Origin: Amorphoplanes digitatis
GTDB taxonomy: Bacteria; Actinomycetota; Actinomycetes; Mycobacteriales; Micromonosporaceae
Direction of reading: 5' to 3'
DNA length: 64,000 nt
Assembly (NCBI RefSeq): GCF_014205335.1
Contig: NZ_JACHNH010000001.1
Location: 2,288,501 to 2,352,500 of the forward strand
Positions 1 to 12,504 of the stretch are shown piece after piece. Under the pieces are notes generated by a model. That model was not told the origin of the DNA, searched no databases, and saw nothing but the letters and a program-made list of their open reading frames with translations. Every line of letters starts with the position of its first letter. Position 1 is the stretch's first letter. The translations under genes and the position numbers were made by a program.

Positions 1-1
1 C

Positions 2-3000
2 GCCGCCCGCTTCGGCATCCACCCGGCCCTGCTCGACGCCACCATGCACGCCACCCTGCCCGGCCTGCTCGGCGACGCGAACTCACCGACCGCCGTCCCG
101 TTCGCCTGGAACGACGTCACCCTGCACGCGGTCGGCGCGACCGCGCTGCGGATCCGGGTGCGCCGCGCCGGCAACGGCGGCATGGCGCTCGACCTGGCCG
201 ACGTCACGGGGCGGCCGGTGCTGTCGGCCGGCTCGATGGTCGGCCGCCCGGTCACCGCGGGCCAGCTCACCGTGGATGCCCCGCTGTACGCGATCGAGTG
301 GCGTCCGGCGACGGCGGGCAGCGGACCGTCGCCGTCGGTCGTCCACGAATGCGTGACGCCGGACGGTGACGTGCCGTCGGCGGTGCGGATGCTGACGCAC
401 GAGGTGCTCGCGGTGATCCAGCGGCATCTGGCGTCCGAGGCAGCTGAGCGTCTCGTCGTCGTGACCCGTGACGCGGTTCTCTCCGATCGCCTCGACGTGG
501 TGCAGGCACCGGTCTGGGGTCTGGTCCGCGCCGCCCAGGCGGAGCATCCCGGCCGGATCGTGCTGGTGGACAGCGACGGCAGTGTGGCGGTGGAGACCGT
601 GGACGCGCCGGAGTTCGCGGTTCGCGGCGGGGAGATTCTGGTGCCGCGGCTGGTCCGCATCGAACCGGTGGCCGAGGCGCCGGTCCTCGACCCCGACCGT
701 CCGGTGCTGATCACCGGCGGCACCGGCGGGATCGGCGCGGTCGTCGCGCGCCATCTGGTCGCCGAGCTGAATGTCCGCCGGCTGCTGCTCACCAGCCGCC
801 GCGGCCCGGATGCTCCCGGCGCGGCCGAGCTGGCCACGGAGCTGGAGGCGGCCGGGGCTGAGGTGCGGATCGTCGCGTGTGATGTGGCCGATCGGGCGGC
901 GCTGGCGGCGCTGCTCGACGGTGAGGATCTGACCGCCGTCGTGCACGCGGCCGGCGTCGGTGACAACGGCCTGGTCACCGCGCTCACCCCGGAGCGCATC
1001 GACGCGGTGCTGGCGCCGAAGGCCGACGCCGCCTGGCACCTGCACGAGCTGACCGCCGGCATGGACCTGACCGCGTTCGTCATGTTCTCGTCCGCCGGTG
1101 GGCTCGTCCTCACCGGCGGGCAGGCGAACTACGCCGCCGCCAACGTGTTCCTCGACGGCCTCGCGGAGCTGCGGCACGCGCAGGGCCGGCCCGCCACCGC
1201 CATGGCGTACGCGCTGTGGGAGGTCGGCGCCGGCCTCGGCGAGCTGCTCGGCGACGCCAACCGCAAGCGCATGAAGGGCCTCGGCATCCCACCGCTGAGC
1301 CACGACCAGGGTCTCGCCATGTTCGTCGCCGCCCTGCGGTCCGGCCGCCCCGTGGTCGCCCCGATCCGGGTCGACACGGCCGCCCTGCGCGCCCGCACCG
1401 ACGAGATCCCGGCGCTGCTCCGCGACCTCGTGCCGGCCGTACGCCGGGCCGCCGCGACCGCGGTCGCCGCCGCTCCCGTCACCGGCCTGGCCGCCCAGCT
1501 CGCCGGGCTGGACGAGGCCGAACGGGTACGCGAGATCCTGCGGGTCGTGCGCGCCCGCGTCGCCGCCGTGCTCGGCCACGACTCCGCCGACGAGATCGCC
1601 CCCGACCGCGCCTTCCAGGAGCTCGGCTTCGACTCCCTGGCCGCCACCGAGCTGCGCAACCAGCTGAACACCGCCACCGGCCTGCGGCTGCCCGCCACCC
1701 TGGTCTTCGACGAGCCGAACGCGACCGCCGTGGCCCGGTTCATCGACGCCGAACTGGCGCCGTCCGGCCGGCCCGGCGCGCAGCCGGCCGTGTTCCGCGA
1801 GTCCGACCCGCGGGAGCCCATCGCGATCGTCGGCATGTCCTGCCGCTACCCGGGCGGTGTCGCCTCGCCCGAGGACCTGTGGCGCCTGGTCACCGACGGC
1901 GCCGACGCGATCGGCGACTTCCCGCTCGACCGCGGCTGGGACCTCGCCCCGCTGCGCACCCCCGACGGCGGCACCTACGCCACCACCGGCGGCTTCCTCG
2001 ACGACGCGGCCGGCTTCGATCCGGAGTTCTTCGGCATCTCCCCGCGCGAGGCGCTCGGCATGGACCCGCAGCAGCGCCTGACCCTGGAGCTGACCTGGGA
2101 GGCCCTTGAACGGGCCGGCATCGACCCGACCTCGCTGCGCGGCAGCCGCACCGGCGTCTTCGCCGGCGTGATGTACCACGACTACCCCGGCGCCGACGGC
2201 AACGGCAGCGTGGTGCCCGGCCGGGTCTCCTACAAGCTCGGCCTGGAGGGCCCGGCGGTCGCGGTCGACACCGCCTGCTCCTCCTCGCTGGTCGCGCTGC
2301 ATCTGGCCGTGCAGGCGCTGCGGCAGGACGACTGCACGCTCGCGATCACCGGCGGCGTCACCGTGCTGTCCACCCCCGGCGTCTTCGCCGAGTTCGGTCG
2401 CCAGGGCGGCCTCTCGCCGGACGGCCGCTGCAAGTCCTTCGCCACCGCGGCGGACGGCACCGGGTTCGCCGAGGGCGCCGGCTTCCTGGTCCTCGAGCGG
2501 CTCTGCGACGCCGAGCGCAACGGCCACCCGGTCCTCGCGGTGGTCCGCGGCTCGGCGGTCAACCAGGACGGCGCGTCGAACGGGCTCACCGCCCCGAACG
2601 GGCCGTCCCAGCGCCGGGTCATCCGGCAGGCGCTGGCCGGCGCGCGCCTCACCGCCGACCAGGTCGACGCCGTCGAGGCGCACGGCACCGGCACCAGGCT
2701 GGGCGACCCGATCGAGGCGCAGGCGCTGCTGGCCACGTACGGGCAGGACCGTGCCGAGCCGCTCTACCTGGGCTCGGTGAAGTCCAACATCGGCCACACC
2801 CAGGCCGCCGCCGGTGTCGCCGGCGTGATCAAGATGGTCATGGCGATGCGCCGGGAGCTGCTACCGGCCAGCCTGCACATCGACGAGCCGTCGTCCGAGG
2901 TGGACTGGACCGCCGGCGCGGTGCGGCTGCTCACCGAGGCACGGCCGTGGCGCCGCGACGACCGGCCCCGCCGCGCCGGTGTCTCGTCGTTCGGCATCAG

Positions 3001-6000
3001 CGGCACCAACGCCCACGTCATCATCGAGTCCGTCCCGGCCGCCCCGGCGGTACCGGCCGGACCGGCCGACGCCGTCGTCCCGTGGGTACTGTCCGCCCGG
3101 TCCCCCGAGGCGCTGTACACGCTGGTCGACCGGCTGGCCGCGCTGGACGCCCACCCGGCCGACGTGGCCCGAGGTCTCACCACCCGGGCCGCCCTGGACC
3201 GGCGCATGGTCCGGGTCGGTGACGTCGCGGTGGAGGGGGTCGCGTCCGCCGGGCGCACCGCGTTCATGTTCACCGGCCAGGGTTCCCAGCGCGTCGGGAT
3301 GGGCCGGGACCTGTATGAGCGGTTCCCGGTTTACCGTGCGGCGTTCGATGAGGTAGCCGCGCGGCTGGACGTCGACTGGGATGACCTGGAACGGACCGGG
3401 AACGCGCAGCCGGCGATCTTCGCCGTCGAGGTGGCACTGTATCGCCTCCTCGAATCCTGGGGGATCACCCCGGACGTGGTGTTGGGCCACTCGGTCGGTG
3501 AGATCGCCGCCGCGCATGTGGCGGGTGTGTTGAGTCTGGAGGATGCGTGCGCGTTGATCGCCGCTCGTGGTGGTCTGATGCAGGCGTTGCCTTCTGGTGG
3601 GGTAATGGTTGCGGTCGAGGCGTCCGAGGACGAGGTTCTGCCGCTATTGACCGAGGGCGTTTCGCTGGCGGCGGTGAACGGCCCCCGTGCGGTGGTGTTA
3701 TCCGGTGTCGAGGAGGCGGTGGCCGCGGTGGCGGCACGCTTCGAGCGGACCCGGCGGCTCAATGTCAGCCATGCGTTCCACTCGGGGTTGATGGATCCGA
3801 TGCTGGACGACTTCGCCTCGGTGGTCGGCGGGTTGGCCTTGCGGGTGCCGACGGTTCCGTTGGTCTCCAATGTCACGGGTCGGGTCGAGTCGGAGTTGTT
3901 CGCCGATCCGGGCTACTGGGTGCGGCATGTGCGGGAGGCTGTGAGGTTCACCGACGGGGTCGCCGCGGCGGGCGCCGACCGGTTCCTGGAGGTGGGTCCG
4001 GACGCGGTGTTGTCGGCGATGGTCGGCGAGGGTATCCCGGCGATGCGCCGCGACCGGGACGAGGTGGCCACCCTGCTGGCCGCGGTCGGGCGGCTCTGGG
4101 TTTCCGGGCAGGACGTCGACTGGGCCGTCGTGGTCGGTCCCGGCAACCGGGTCGAGCTGCCCACGTACCCGTTCCAGCACCAGCGGTTCTGGCCCGCGAG
4201 CATGACCCTCGCCGGCTCGGCCCCCGGCCTGGACGCGGCGGAGCACCCGCTGCTCAGCGGCGCGATCGCGCTGCCCGGCTCCGACGCCCTGCTGCACACC
4301 GGCCGGCTCTCCGTACAGGCGCAGCCGTGGCTGGCCGACCACGAGATGCACGGCACGGTGGTGCTGCCCGGCACCGCCCTGGTCGAGCTGGCCCTGCACG
4401 CCGGCGCCGAGGCCGGCACGCCTGGGCTGGACGAGCTCACCCTCGCCGCGCCGCTGGTCCTGCCCGGGCACGGCGCCGTGCAGGTGCAGGTGTGGACCGG
4501 CGCGGCGGACGCCGACGGCCGCCGTGCCGTGGCGGTGCACTCCCGGCCCGACGGCATACCGGACGTCCCGTGGACCGAGCACGCCACCGGCCTGCTCGGC
4601 GCGGCCAGCGGCCCGGTCGCCTTCGACGCGGCCGCCTGGCCGCCGGCCGGGGCCACCCCGGTCAGCGTCGACGGCGTCTACGACCGGCTGGCCGACGGCG
4701 GATTCGGCTACGGCCCGGTCTTCCAGGGCCTGCGCGCCGCCTGGCGCGACGGCGAGCACCTCTACGCCGAGGTCACCCTGCCGGACGGCGCCGACGCCGA
4801 GCGGTACGGCCTGCACCCCGCCCTGTTCGACGCCGCGCTGCACGCCCTCATGCTGGACGCCGGCGACGCTCCGGCCGGCATCCCGTTCGCCTGGCGGGGC
4901 GTGGCACTGCACGCCACCGGCGCGACCGCCGCAAGGGTGCGGCTGACCCGCGCCGGCGACGGCTTCGCCATCGCGGTGGCCGACCCGGCCGGCGCCCCGA
5001 TCGCCTCCGCGGACTCGCTGCTCGTGCGCGCACCGCGGCGGGCCGGCGACCCGCTCTACCGGGTGGACTGGGTGCCGGTGCGCCTGCCCGACACCACCCG
5101 GCCGGCGACCGTTGTCGTGGTCGAGGCCGGCGCGGACCCCCGCGAGGCGACCCTGCGGGTGCTCGGCGACGTACAGCGGTTCCTGACCGACGAGGCGGAC
5201 CCCGACCGCCGGCTGGTCTTCGTCACCCGCCCCGGCGACCTGGCCGGCGCGGCGGTCTCCGGCATGGTGCGCTCGGCGCAGTCCGAACACCCCGGCCGCT
5301 TCGGCTTGATCGAGACCGCCGGCGACGTACCGGAAGCCGCCCTGGCGACCGACGAACCGCGCCTCGCCCTGCACGACGGCGCCGCGACCGCGCCGCGCCT
5401 GGCCCGCGTCGCGGGTAGTCCCGTGCCGTTCGTCTGGCCTGTCGAGGGCACCGTGCTGATCACCGGCGGCACCGGCGGTATCGGTGCGGTGATCGCCCGG
5501 CACCTGGCCGGGCTGGGCGTGACCGATCTGGTGCTGGTCAGCCGTCGTGGCCCGGAGGCGCCCGGCGCCGACGGGCTGCCCGGCCGGGTGGTGGCGTGTG
5601 ATGTGAGCGATCGGGCGGCGGTCGAGGCGTTGATCGCGGGTATCCCGGATCTGCGTGCGGTGGTGCATTCGGCCGGTGTTCTGGACGACGGTGTGATCGA
5701 GTCGTTGACGCCGGATCGTCTTGCCGCGGTGTTGCGGCCGAAGGTCGACGCCGCGTGGCACCTGCACGAGGCGACCAAGGACCTGGACCTGGACGCGTTC
5801 GTGCTGTTCTCCTCGGTCGCCGGGCTGCTCGGCAACCCCGGACAGGCCGGCTACGCGGCCGGCAACGCCTACCTGGACTCCCTCGCCGAATGGCGCCGGG
5901 AGAACGGCCTCGCGGCCACCTCGCTCGCCTGGGGACCATGGGTGCGCTCCGGCGGTATGACCGCCGAGCTCACCGAGGAGGACGTGGCCCGGATGACCCG

Positions 6001-9000
6001 GGGCGGCCTGCCGCCGCTCACCGAGGATCAGGGCCTCGCGCTCTTCGACGCCGCGCTCGCCGCCGGCCCGGCCGTGGTCGTCCCGGTACGCCTGGACACT
6101 GCCGCGCTGCGCCTCCGCGGCGACATCCCGCCGATGCTGCGCGGCCTGGTCCGAGGGCCGTCCCGCCGTGCCGCCGCCGGAAGCGCCGACCTGATCGCGC
6201 GGCTAGCCGCCCTCGACCCCGCGGCCCGGGCGGAGACGCTGCTGGACCTGGTCCGCACCCAGGTCACTCAGGTACTTGGTCACTCGGACAGCTGGCGGCT
6301 CGAGACCACCAAGGCCTTCCAGGATCTCGGTTTCGATTCGCTCACGGCGGTTGAGCTGCGTAATCGGCTCGGTGCGGTGACCGGCCTGAGCCTGCCCGCG
6401 ACGGTCGTCTTCGACTATCCGTCCGTGCTGGCCCTCGCCGGGCATCTGCGTGACGAGTTGGTGGGTGTCGAGCCGGTCGGCCCGGTCGTGGAGCTGTCGC
6501 CGGTCGCGGACGACCCGGTGGTGATCGTCGGCATGGCCTGTCGCTTCCCCGGCGGCGTCGGCTCGCCGGAGGAGCTGTGGGACCTGGTCCGCGATGGCGT
6601 GGACGCGGTGGTGGAGTTCCCGACGGACCGCGGCTGGGATGTGGAGCGGCTGTACAGCGCGGACCGTGATGTGCCGGGTACGTCGTACACGCGGCACGGC
6701 GGTTTCCTGCACGACGCCGCGGAGTTCGATCCGGAGTTCTTCGGGATGAGTCCGCGTGAGGCGCTGGCCACCGATGCGCAGCAGCGGCTGTTGTTGGAGA
6801 GCACGTGGGAGGCGGTCGAGCGCGCCGGCATCGATCCGCACGGGCTACGGGGAAGCCGTACCGGCGTCTTCGCCGGGGTGATGTACACCGATTACGGCAA
6901 CCTGCTCACCGAGGAATCGTTCGAGGGTTTCCGCGGCAACGGCAGCGCGGGCAGTATCGCCTCGGGCCGGGTGTCGTACACGTTCGGTTTCGAGGGCCCG
7001 GCGGTGACCGTCGACACGGCCTGTTCCTCGTCGCTGGTGGCGCTGCATCTGGCGGCGCAGTCGCTGCGGTCGGGCGAATGCAACCTGGCGGTCGCCGGCG
7101 GTGTGACCGTGATGTCGACCCCGCAGACGTTCGTGGAGTTCTCCCGTCAGGGTGGTCTGTCGGCGGATGGCCGGTGCAAGCCTTTCGCGGACGCGGCCGA
7201 CGGTGTCGGTTGGGCCGAAGGTGTCGGTGTTCTGGTCTTGGAGCGCCTGTCCGACGCTGTGCGCAACGGTCACCGGGTCTTGGCGGTGGTGCGGGGTTCG
7301 GCGGTGAACCAGGACGGCGCCTCGAATGGTTTGACCGCGCCGAATGGTCCGTCGCAGCAGCGGGTGATCCGGCAGGCGTTGGCTAGCGCGGGTCTCACCG
7401 CCGGTCAGGTCGATGTGGTGGAGGCGCACGGGACCGGCACCACGCTGGGTGATCCGATCGAGGCGCAGGCGCTGCTGGCGACCTACGGCCAGGATCGGGA
7501 CGTGCCGCTATACCTCGGCTCGGTGAAGTCCAACATCGGCCATACTCAGGCCGCCGCCGGGGTCGCCGGGGTGATCAAGATGGTGATGGCGATGCGGCAC
7601 GGAGTCGTGCCGCGGACCCTGCACGTGGACGCACCGTCGTCGTTCGTGGATTGGAAGGCCGGCGCGGTGTCGCTGGCCCGGGAGAATGTTGCCTGGCCGT
7701 CGTCGGAGCGGCGGCGTGCCGGTGTCTCGTCGTTCGGTATCAGCGGCACGAACGCCCACGTGATCATCGAACAGCCCGACGTGGTCACGGCTCCCGTACC
7801 GCGCCAGGACACCGGCGCGATCGTGCCGTGGCCGGTCTCCGCCAAGACCCCGCAGGCCCGGCGCGACCAGATCGCCCGCCTTGCCGCCGTGCGCGACGAG
7901 CACCCGGCCGACGTCGGCTGGTCGCTGGCCACCCGGGCGGAGTTCCCGCACCGGGCGGTCCTGATCGGCGACACCGTGATCGAGGGCGATGCCCGGCTCG
8001 GCCGTACCGCGTTCATGTTCACCGGCCAGGGCTCCCAGCGTCTCGGCATGGGTCGCGACCTGTACGAGCGGTACCCGGCATACCGTGCGGCGTTCGACGA
8101 GGTCACCGCACTCCTGGACGTCGACTGGGACGACCTGGACCGGACCGGCAACGCGCAGCCGGCGATCTTCGCTGTCGAGGTGGCCCTCTACCGCCTCCTC
8201 GAATCGTGGGGTGTCACTCCGGACGTGGTGTTGGGCCATTCGGTCGGTGAGATCGCGGCCGCTCATGTGGCGGGTGTGCTGAGTCTGGCCGATGCCTGCA
8301 CGTTGATCGCTGCCCGCGGCCGCCTCATGCAGGCGCTGCCGGACGGCGGCGCGATGGTCGCGGTCGAGGCGTCCGAGTCGGAGGTCCCGGCGGTCGAGGG
8401 AGTCTCTGTCGCGGCTGTCAACGGCTCCCGGTCGTTGGTGCTCTCCGGTCCTGAGGATGCGGTGGCCGCGGCGGCAGCCGGTTTTGAGCGGACCCGGCGG
8501 CTCAATGTCAGTCACGCGTTCCACTCGTCGTTGATGGATCCGATGTTGGACGATTTCGCGGCGGTGGTGTCCGGGCTGGTGTTGAACCTGCCGGTGCTGC
8601 CGTTGGTCTCCAACGTCACCGGCCGGGTCGAGACCGACCTGTTCACCGGCCCGGGCTACTGGGTGCGGCACGTCCGGGAGACCGTGCGGTTCGCCGATGG
8701 GGTGGCTGCCGCCGACGCCGACCGGTTCCTGGAGGTGGGTCCGGACGCGGTCCTGTCGGCGATGGTCGACCAGGGTGTGCCGGCGATGCGCCGCGACCGG
8801 GACGAGGCCACGACCCTGCTGAATGCGGTCGGGCGGCTCTGGGCCACCGGGCAGCGCGTCGACTGGGCCGCCATCGTCAGCGGCGCCCGGATCGACCTAC
8901 CCACCTACCCGTTCCAGCACCAGCGCTACTGGCCGCGGGGCTCGGCGATGCCCGGCGGCGACGTGCGCCGGGCCGGCCTCGCCGACGCCGGGCACCCGAT

Positions 9001-11572
9001 GCTCGGCGCCGCCCTCGAACTGGTCACCACCGACGGGTACCTGTTCGCCGGCCTGCTCAGCGCGCAGGACCAGCCGTGGCTCACCGACCACGAGGTCTTC
9101 GGCAGCGTGCTCGTGCCCGGCACCGCGCTGGTCGAGCTGGCCCTGCACGTCGGCGCCGAGGCCGGCACACCCGGCCTGGAGGAGCTCACCCTGGCCGCGC
9201 CGCTGGTGCTGCCCGAGCGCGGTGCGGTACAGGTCCGGGTCAGCGTCGGCGCGCCGGACGACACCGGCCGCCGTACGGTGGCGGTGCACTCCCGGCCGGA
9301 GAACGATCCGGACGGCGACTGGGCCGCGCACGCGAGCGGCACGCTCGGCGCGGCGGGCGCGCCGGAGACGTTCACCGTCGTCGGCGAGGAGATCGACCTC
9401 GCCGGCGCCTACGAGCGCATGGCGGACGCCGGATTCGTCTACGGCCCGGTGTTCCAGGGCCTGCGCGCCGCCTGGCGCGACGGCGACGACCTTTACGCCG
9501 AGGTGGCCCTGCCCGAGGACGCGGGCGCGGACCGGTACGGCCTGCACCCGGCCCTCTTCGACGCTGCCCTGCACGCGATCATGGCGGCCGGCGGGGACGG
9601 CCCGGCGGGTGTCCCGTTCGCCTGGGAGGGCGTCACCCTGCACGCCCGGGGCGCGTCCACGGTCCGGGTCCGGCTGCGCCGCACCGGCGAGGGCATCGCC
9701 CTGGCCGTGGCCGACACCGCCGGGAACCCGGTCGCCACCGTGGACTCCCTGGTCACCCGACCGCTGGACCCGGGCGCGCTGAGCGTCCGCGACCTCTACG
9801 CCGTGAACCGGGTGCCGGTGGCGCTGCCGGAGACCGGCGTGGAGTCCGTCGCGGTGCTCGGTCCGGTCTGGGAGGCTTTCGCCCGCCTGCCCGCCAAGTC
9901 GTTCCCCGACCTGGACGCCCTGGCCGGCTCCGGCGTACCGCAGACCGTGCTCGTGCCGGTCGCCGCCGCGCCCGGAGCGGACACCGCCGGCGCGGTGCAC
10001 GCCGAGACCGCCCGCGTGCTGGCCCTGCTGCAGGCCTGGCTCGCCGACGACCGGTTCGCGGCCGCGCGGCTGGCTCTGGCCACCCGCGCCGGCGACCTGG
10101 CCGGGGCGGCGGTCCGCGGGCTGGTCCGCAGCGCCCAGGCGGAGAACCCGGGCCGGCTCGGCCTGATCGAACTGGACGGCGGGGACCTCACCGCGGCGGC
10201 GCTCGTCGCGGAGGAACCGCACCTGATCCTGGCCACCGACGGCCCGTACGCGCCGCGGCTGGCCCGGATCGGCACCGGCGCAGAACCGGCGCGGTGGCGC
10301 GGCACCGTGCTCGTCACCGGCGGCACCGGCGGCCTGGGCGCGCTCGTCGCCCGGCATCTCGCCGCGCAGGGCGTCACCGACCTGCTGCTGGTCAGTCGCC
10401 GTGGCCCGGAGGCGCCCGGCGCCGACGAGCTGCCCGGCCGTGCGGTCGCCTGCGACGTGACCGACCGCGCCGCGGTCGACGCGCTGATCGCCGATATCCC
10501 GGACCTGCGCGCGGTCGTGCACTGCGCCGGGGTCATCGACGACGGGGTGATCGGCTCGCTCACCCCCGAGCGGCTGGCCGCCGTGCTCCGGCCCAAGGTG
10601 GACGCCGCGTGGCACCTGCACCGGGCCACCGCCGGGATGGACCTGGACGCCTTCGTCCTGTTCTCCTCCCTGGCGGGCCAGCTCGGAAACCCGGGGCAGG
10701 GCAGCTACGCGGCCGCCAACGCGTTCCTGGACGCGCTGGCCGCGCACCGCGTCGCGGACGGCCTGCCGGCCACGTCCCTGGCCTGGGGCCCGTGGGTGCG
10801 CTCCGGTGGCATGACCGCGACGCTGAACGCCGCCGACATCGACCGGATGACCCGGGCCGGCATGCCGCCCCTCACCGTCGAACAGGGCCTCGACCTGTTC
10901 GACGCGGCCCTGACCGCGGGCCCGCCCGTGGTCGCGCCGGTGCGACTGGACCCGGCCGCGCTGCGGGCCCGCGGGGACCTGCCCGCGGTGCTCGGCGGAC
11001 TGGTCCGCACGCCGGCCAAGCGGGCCGCCGCGGCCGGCGACGGCGGCGCTGAACTGGCGCGCCGGCTCGTCGGCGCGGCGGTGCCGGAGCAGCGGGAAAT
11101 CCTGCTCGACCTGATCAGGGCGCAGGTCGCCGCGGTGCTAGGGCACACCGGCGCGGCACGGATCGCGCCCGACAGGGCGTTCCAGGATCTCGGCTTCGAC
11201 TCGCTCACCTCGGTCGAGCTGCGCAACCGCCTCACCGCGCTCACCGGCGTGCGGCTGCCGGCCACCCTGCTGTTCGACCACCCGACGCCGGACGAGCTGG
11301 TCACCCACCTGCACACGCAGGTGGCGCCCGCGCCGGTGTCCGGCGCCGAGGCCGTGCTGGCCGAGCTGGAGCGCATGGAACAGGCCTTCGGCGAACTGAA
11401 CGTCTCCGAGGGCCAGTACGAGCAGATCGCCGGGCGGCTCGAGGTGCTGCGTACCCGGTGGAACAAGCGGCGCGGGGGAGCCGACGCCGGGAACGAGCCG
11501 GCCTTCGACTTCGACACGGCGTCCGACGACGACGTCTTCGACCTGCTGGACAACGAACTGGGACTGTCCTGA
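2..11572 (+). CDS. Modular type I polyketide synthase, polyene-chain modules (5' end outside window)
   Basis: The reading frame is open from base 2, and its first codons encode the end of a DH domain (HPALLDA), so the gene starts outside the window. Domain order: DH(end)-KR-ACP, then KS-AT-DH-KR-ACP twice, then a helical C-terminal docking region; there is no thioesterase. Catalytic codons: KS Cys in VDTACSSS at 2276 and 7022; ACP Ser in LGFDSL at 1634 and 6338; DH His in HxxxGxxxxP at 4340 and 9089. Both ATs have GHSVG and HAFH (about 3770 and 8513), the malonyl-CoA signature. The second and third KRs carry LDD or IDD, typical of B-type ketoreductases, with Ser-Tyr-Asn present. The first KR lacks LDD (GVGDNG) and also the A-type Trp. 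DH-KR modules yield double bonds, as in a polyene. The methyltransferase follows after 25 bp. Lack of a TE means the chain passes to another PKS. Family certain; product type inferred. Confidence 0.97.
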   Translation, partial: AARFGIHPALLDATMHATLPGLLGDANSPTAVPFAWNDVTLHAVGATALRIRVRRAGNGGMALDLADVTGRPVLSAGSMVGRPVTAGQLTVDAPLYAIEWRPATAGSGPSPSVVHECVTPDGDVPSAVRMLTHEVLAVIQRHLASEAAERLVVVTRDAVLSDRLDVVQAPVWGLVRAAQAEHPGRIVLVDSDGSVAVETVDAPEFAVRGGEILVPRLVRIEPVAEAPVLDPDRPVLITGGTGGIGAVVARHLVAELNVRRLLLTSRRGPDAPGAAELATELEAAGAEVRIVACDVADRAALAALLDGEDLTAVVHAAGVGDNGLVTALTPERIDAVLAPKADAAWHLHELTAGMDLTAFVMFSSAGGLVLTGGQANYAAANVFLDGLAELRHAQGRPATAMAYALWEVGAGLGELLGDANRKRMKGLGIPPLSHDQGLAMFVAALRSGRPVVAPIRVDTAALRARTDEIPALLRDLVPAVRRAAATAVAAAPVTGLAAQLAGLDEAERVREILRVVRARVAAVLGHDSADEIAPDRAFQELGFDSLAATELRNQLNTATGLRLPATLVFDEPNATAVARFIDAELAPSGRPGAQPAVFRESDPREPIAIVGMSCRYPGGVASPEDLWRLVTDGADAIGDFPLDRGWDLAPLRTPDGGTYATTGGFLDDAAGFDPEFFGISPREALGMDPQQRLTLELTWEALERAGIDPTSLRGSRTGVFAGVMYHDYPGADGNGSVVPGRVSYKLGLEGPAVAVDTACSSSLVALHLAVQALRQDDCTLAITGGVTVLSTPGVFAEFGRQGGLSPDGRCKSFATAADGTGFAEGAGFLVLERLCDAERNGHPVLAVVRGSAVNQDGASNGLTAPNGPSQRRVIRQALAGARLTADQVDAVEAHGTGTRLGDPIEAQALLATYGQDRAEPLYLGSVKSNIGHTQAAAGVAGVIKMVMAMRRELLPASLHIDEPSSEVDWTAGAVRLLTEARPWRRDDRPRRAGVSSFGISGTNAHVIIESVPAAPAVPAGPADAVVPWVLSARSPEALYTLVDRLAALDAHPADVARGLTTRAALDRRMVRVGDVAVEGVASAGRTAFMFTGQGSQRVGMGRDLYERFPVYRAAFDEVAARLDVDWDDLERTGNAQPAIFAVEVALYRLLESWGITPDVVLGHSVGEIAAAHVAGVLSLEDACALIAARGGLMQALPSGGVMVAVEASEDEVLPLLTEGVSLAAVNGPRAVVLSGVEEAVAAVAARFERTRRLNVSHAFHSGLMDPMLDDFASVVGGLALRVPTVPLVSNVTGRVESELFADPGYWVRHVREAVRFTDGVAAAGADRFLEVGPDAVLSAMVGEGIPAMRRDRDEVATLLAAVGRLWVSGQDVDWAVVVGPGNRVELPTYPFQHQRFWPASMTLAGSAPGLDAAEHPLLSGAIALPGSDALLHTGRLSVQAQPWLADHEMHGTVVLPGTALVELALHAGAEAGTPGLDELTLAAPLVLPGHGAVQVQVWTGAADADGRRAVAVHSRPDGIPDVPWTEHATGLLGAASGPVAFDAAAWPPAGATPVSVDGVYDRLADGGFGYGPVFQGLRAAWRDGEHLYAEVTLPDGADAERYGLHPALFDAALHALMLDAGDAPAGIPFAWRGVALHATGATAARVRLTRAGDGFAIAVADPAGAPIASADSLLVRAPRRAGDPLYRVDWVPVRLPDTTRPATVVVVEAGADPREATLRVLGDVQRFLTDEADPDRRLVFVTRPGDLAGAAVSGMVRSAQSEHPGRFGLIETAGDVPEAALATDEPRLALHDGAATAPRLARVAGSPVPFVWPVEGTVLITGGTGGIGAVIARHLAGLGVTDLVLVSRRGPEAPGADGLPGRVVACDVSDRAAVEALIAGIPDLRAVVHSAGVLDDGVIESLTPDRLAAVLRPKVDAAWHLHEATKDLDLDAFVLFSSVAGLLGNPGQAGYAAGNAYLDSLAEWRRENGLAATSLAWGPWVRSGGMTAELTEEDVARMTRGGLPPLTEDQGLALFDAALAAGPAVVVPVRLDTAALRLRGDIPPMLRGLVRGPSRRAAAGSADLIARLAALDPAARAETLLDLVRTQVTQVLGHSDSWRLETTKAFQDLGFDSLTAVELRNRLGAVTGLSLPATVVFDYPSVLALAGHLRDELVGVEPVGPVVELSPVADDPVVIVGMACRFPGGVGSPEELWDLVRDGVDAVVEFPTDRGWDVERLYSADRDVPGTSYTRHGGFLHDAAEFDPEFFGMSPREALATDAQQRLLLESTWEAVERAGIDPHGLRGSRTGVFAGVMYTDYGNLLTEESFEGFRGNGSAGSIASGRVSYTFGFEGPAVTVDTACSSSLVALHLAAQSLRSGECNLAVAGGVTVMSTPQTFVEFSRQGGLSADGRCKPFADAADGVGWAEGVGVLVLERLSDAVRNGHRVLAVVRGSAVNQDGASNGLTAPNGPSQQRVIRQALASAGLTAGQVDVVEAHGTGTTLGDPIEAQALLATYGQDRDVPLYLGSVKSNIGHTQAAAGVAGVIKMVMAMRHGVVPRTLHVDAPSSFVDWKAGAVSLARENVAWPSSERRRAGVSSFGISGTNAHVIIEQPDVVTAPVPRQDTGAIVPWPVSAKTPQARRDQIARLAAVRDEHPADVGWSLATRAEFPHRAVLIGDTVIEGDARLGRTAFMFTGQGSQRLGMGRDLYERYPAYRAAFDEVTALLDVDWDDLDRTGNAQPAIFAVEVALYRLLESWGVTPDVVLGHSVGEIAAAHVAGVLSLADACTLIAARGRLMQALPDGGAMVAVEASESEVPAVEGVSVAAVNGSRSLVLSGPEDAVAAAAAGFERTRRLNVSHAFHSSLMDPMLDDFAAVVSGLVLNLPVLPLVSNVTGRVETDLFTGPGYWVRHVRETVRFADGVAAADADRFLEVGPDAVLSAMVDQGVPAMRRDRDEATTLLNAVGRLWATGQRVDWAAIVSGARIDLPTYPFQHQRYWPRGSAMPGGDVRRAGLADAGHPMLGAALELVTTDGYLFAGLLSAQDQPWLTDHEVFGSVLVPGTALVELALHVGAEAGTPGLEELTLAAPLVLPERGAVQVRVSVGAPDDTGRRTVAVHSRPENDPDGDWAAHASGTLGAAGAPETFTVVGEEIDLAGAYERMADAGFVYGPVFQGLRAAWRDGDDLYAEVALPEDAGADRYGLHPALFDAALHAIMAAGGDGPAGVPFAWEGVTLHARGASTVRVRLRRTGEGIALAVADTAGNPVATVDSLVTRPLDPGALSVRDLYAVNRVPVALPETGVESVAVLGPVWEAFARLPAKSFPDLDALAGSGVPQTVLVPVAAAPGADTAGAVHAETARVLALLQAWLADDRFAAARLALATRAGDLAGAAVRGLVRSAQAENPGRLGLIELDGGDLTAAALVAEEPHLILATDGPYAPRLARIGTGAEPARWRGTVLVTGGTGGLGALVARHLAAQGVTDLLLVSRRGPEAPGADELPGRAVACDVTDRAAVDALIADIPDLRAVVHCAGVIDDGVIGSLTPERLAAVLRPKVDAAWHLHRATAGMDLDAFVLFSSLAGQLGNPGQGSYAAANAFLDALAAHRVADGLPATSLAWGPWVRSGGMTATLNAADIDRMTRAGMPPLTVEQGLDLFDAALTAGPPVVAPVRLDPAALRARGDLPAVLGGLVRTPAKRAAAAGDGGAELARRLVGAAVPEQREILLDLIRAQVAAVLGHTGAARIAPDRAFQDLGFDSLTSVELRNRLTALTGVRLPATLLFDHPTPDELVTHLHTQVAPAPVSGAEAVLAELERMEQAFGELNVSEGQYEQIAGRLEVLRTRWNKRRGGADAGNEPAFDFDTASDDDVFDLLDNELGLS

Positions 11573-11597
11573 CCCCCCAACCTGACTGGAGAGGCGC

Positions 11598-12455
11598 ATG
11601 ACGATCGGACAACTCATCGACACCGCGGTCGGCCCGATAGCGCTGGGGATGAGCCCCACCCCGCACCGGGACGCCGAGGAGCTGTACGCCCTGGCCGCCG
11701 GGATCGCCATCACGGAGATCGACCGCGACGCCGAACCCGACGACAAGACCGCCGAGGAGTTCCAGCGCCTGACCGACAGCCGGATCTCCGGCGTGCCGAT
11801 GGCCTACCTGACCGGGGTGGCCCCATTCGCCGGGCTGGAGCTGCGGGTCGGCGCGGGCGTGTTCGTCCCGCGGCGCGACTTCAGCGACCCGGTCGAGCCG
11901 GCGCTCGAGCACGTACGGGCGACCACCGCCCCGCTGATCGTCGACCTGTGCGCCGGCGCCGGCGCGGTCGCCCTCGCGGTCGCCCACCGCCGCCCCGACG
12001 CCGAGGTGCACGCGGTGGAGATCGACGAGCAGGCGTACGGGTTCGCCGAGCTGAACGCCGCCGACCGGGTCGCGGCGGGAGACACCGCGATCCACCTGCA
12101 CCGCGGCGACGTCACCGCACCGGACGTGCTCGCCGAGCTGAACGGCAGGGTGGACGTCGTGGTGACGAACCCGCCGTTCGTGCCCGAGCATGCCCAGCTG
12201 CCGCCGGAGTTCGCGGTGCACCAGCCGCGCATCGCGATCTACGCCGGACCGGACGGCCTGGACGTCATCCGTGGCGCGGTGGACACCGCGGCCCGGCTGC
12301 TTCGGCCCGGCGGCGCGCTGGTCCTGGAGCACGGACACCTGCACGGCGAGACGATGCCGGCGCTGTTCGCCGCCGACACCCGGTTCACCGGGGTGACGCT
12401 GCACCCCGACCGGTTCGGCTACCCGCTCTACCTGCTCGCGCTGCGCGCCGGCTGA
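11598..12455 (+). CDS. HemK/PrmC-like SAM-dependent methyltransferase (NPPF)
   Basis: A 285-residue protein with the architecture of HemK/PrmC enzymes: a helical N-terminal part, a segment resembling the family's substrate-side motif (GVPMAYLTGVAPFAGLEL), the SAM-binding loop VDLCAGAGAVALAVA and the catalytic motif VVTNPPFVPE. NPP(Y/F) enzymes methylate nitrogen on planar groups such as glutamine amides or exocyclic amines. The start has a GGAGAGG ribosome site and lies 25 bp after the PKS stop, so it is probably co-transcribed. Housekeeping PrmC normally sits beside prfA, which is not seen here. A cluster role is therefore likely, for example N-methylation of the PABA-derived aromatic amine known in some aromatic heptaenes (partricin type). 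That substrate is inference; O-methylation or no role in the pathway remain possible. Confidence 0.85.
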   Translation: MTIGQLIDTAVGPIALGMSPTPHRDAEELYALAAGIAITEIDRDAEPDDKTAEEFQRLTDSRISGVPMAYLTGVAPFAGLELRVGAGVFVPRRDFSDPVEPALEHVRATTAPLIVDLCAGAGAVALAVAHRRPDAEVHAVEIDEQAYGFAELNAADRVAAGDTAIHLHRGDVTAPDVLAELNGRVDVVVTNPPFVPEHAQLPPEFAVHQPRIAIYAGPDGLDVIRGAVDTAARLLRPGGALVLEHGHLHGETMPALFAADTRFTGVTLHPDRFGYPLYLLALRAG

Positions 12456-12459
12456 GCCT

Positions 12460-12480
12460 GGCCGGAACGTGTTCCCGGCC
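12460..12480. terminator. Hairpin between convergent genes
   Basis: GGCCGGAAC and GTTCCCGGCC face each other around a 2-nt centre with one bulged C. It lies just after the methyltransferase stop and 25 bp after the stop of the convergent diguanylate cyclase, so it could end transcription from both sides. No T-tract, as is usual in high-GC actinomycetes. Confidence 0.5.
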
Positions 12481-12504
12481 TGTCGAGGTGGACGCTCCCG
12501 CCCG

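Noticed and set aside
83..2797. A 904-codon frame antisense to the PKS, and other long antisense frames
   Set aside because: High-GC codon bias opens long frames opposite real genes. These lack motifs and ribosome sites, and mirror the PKS codons.
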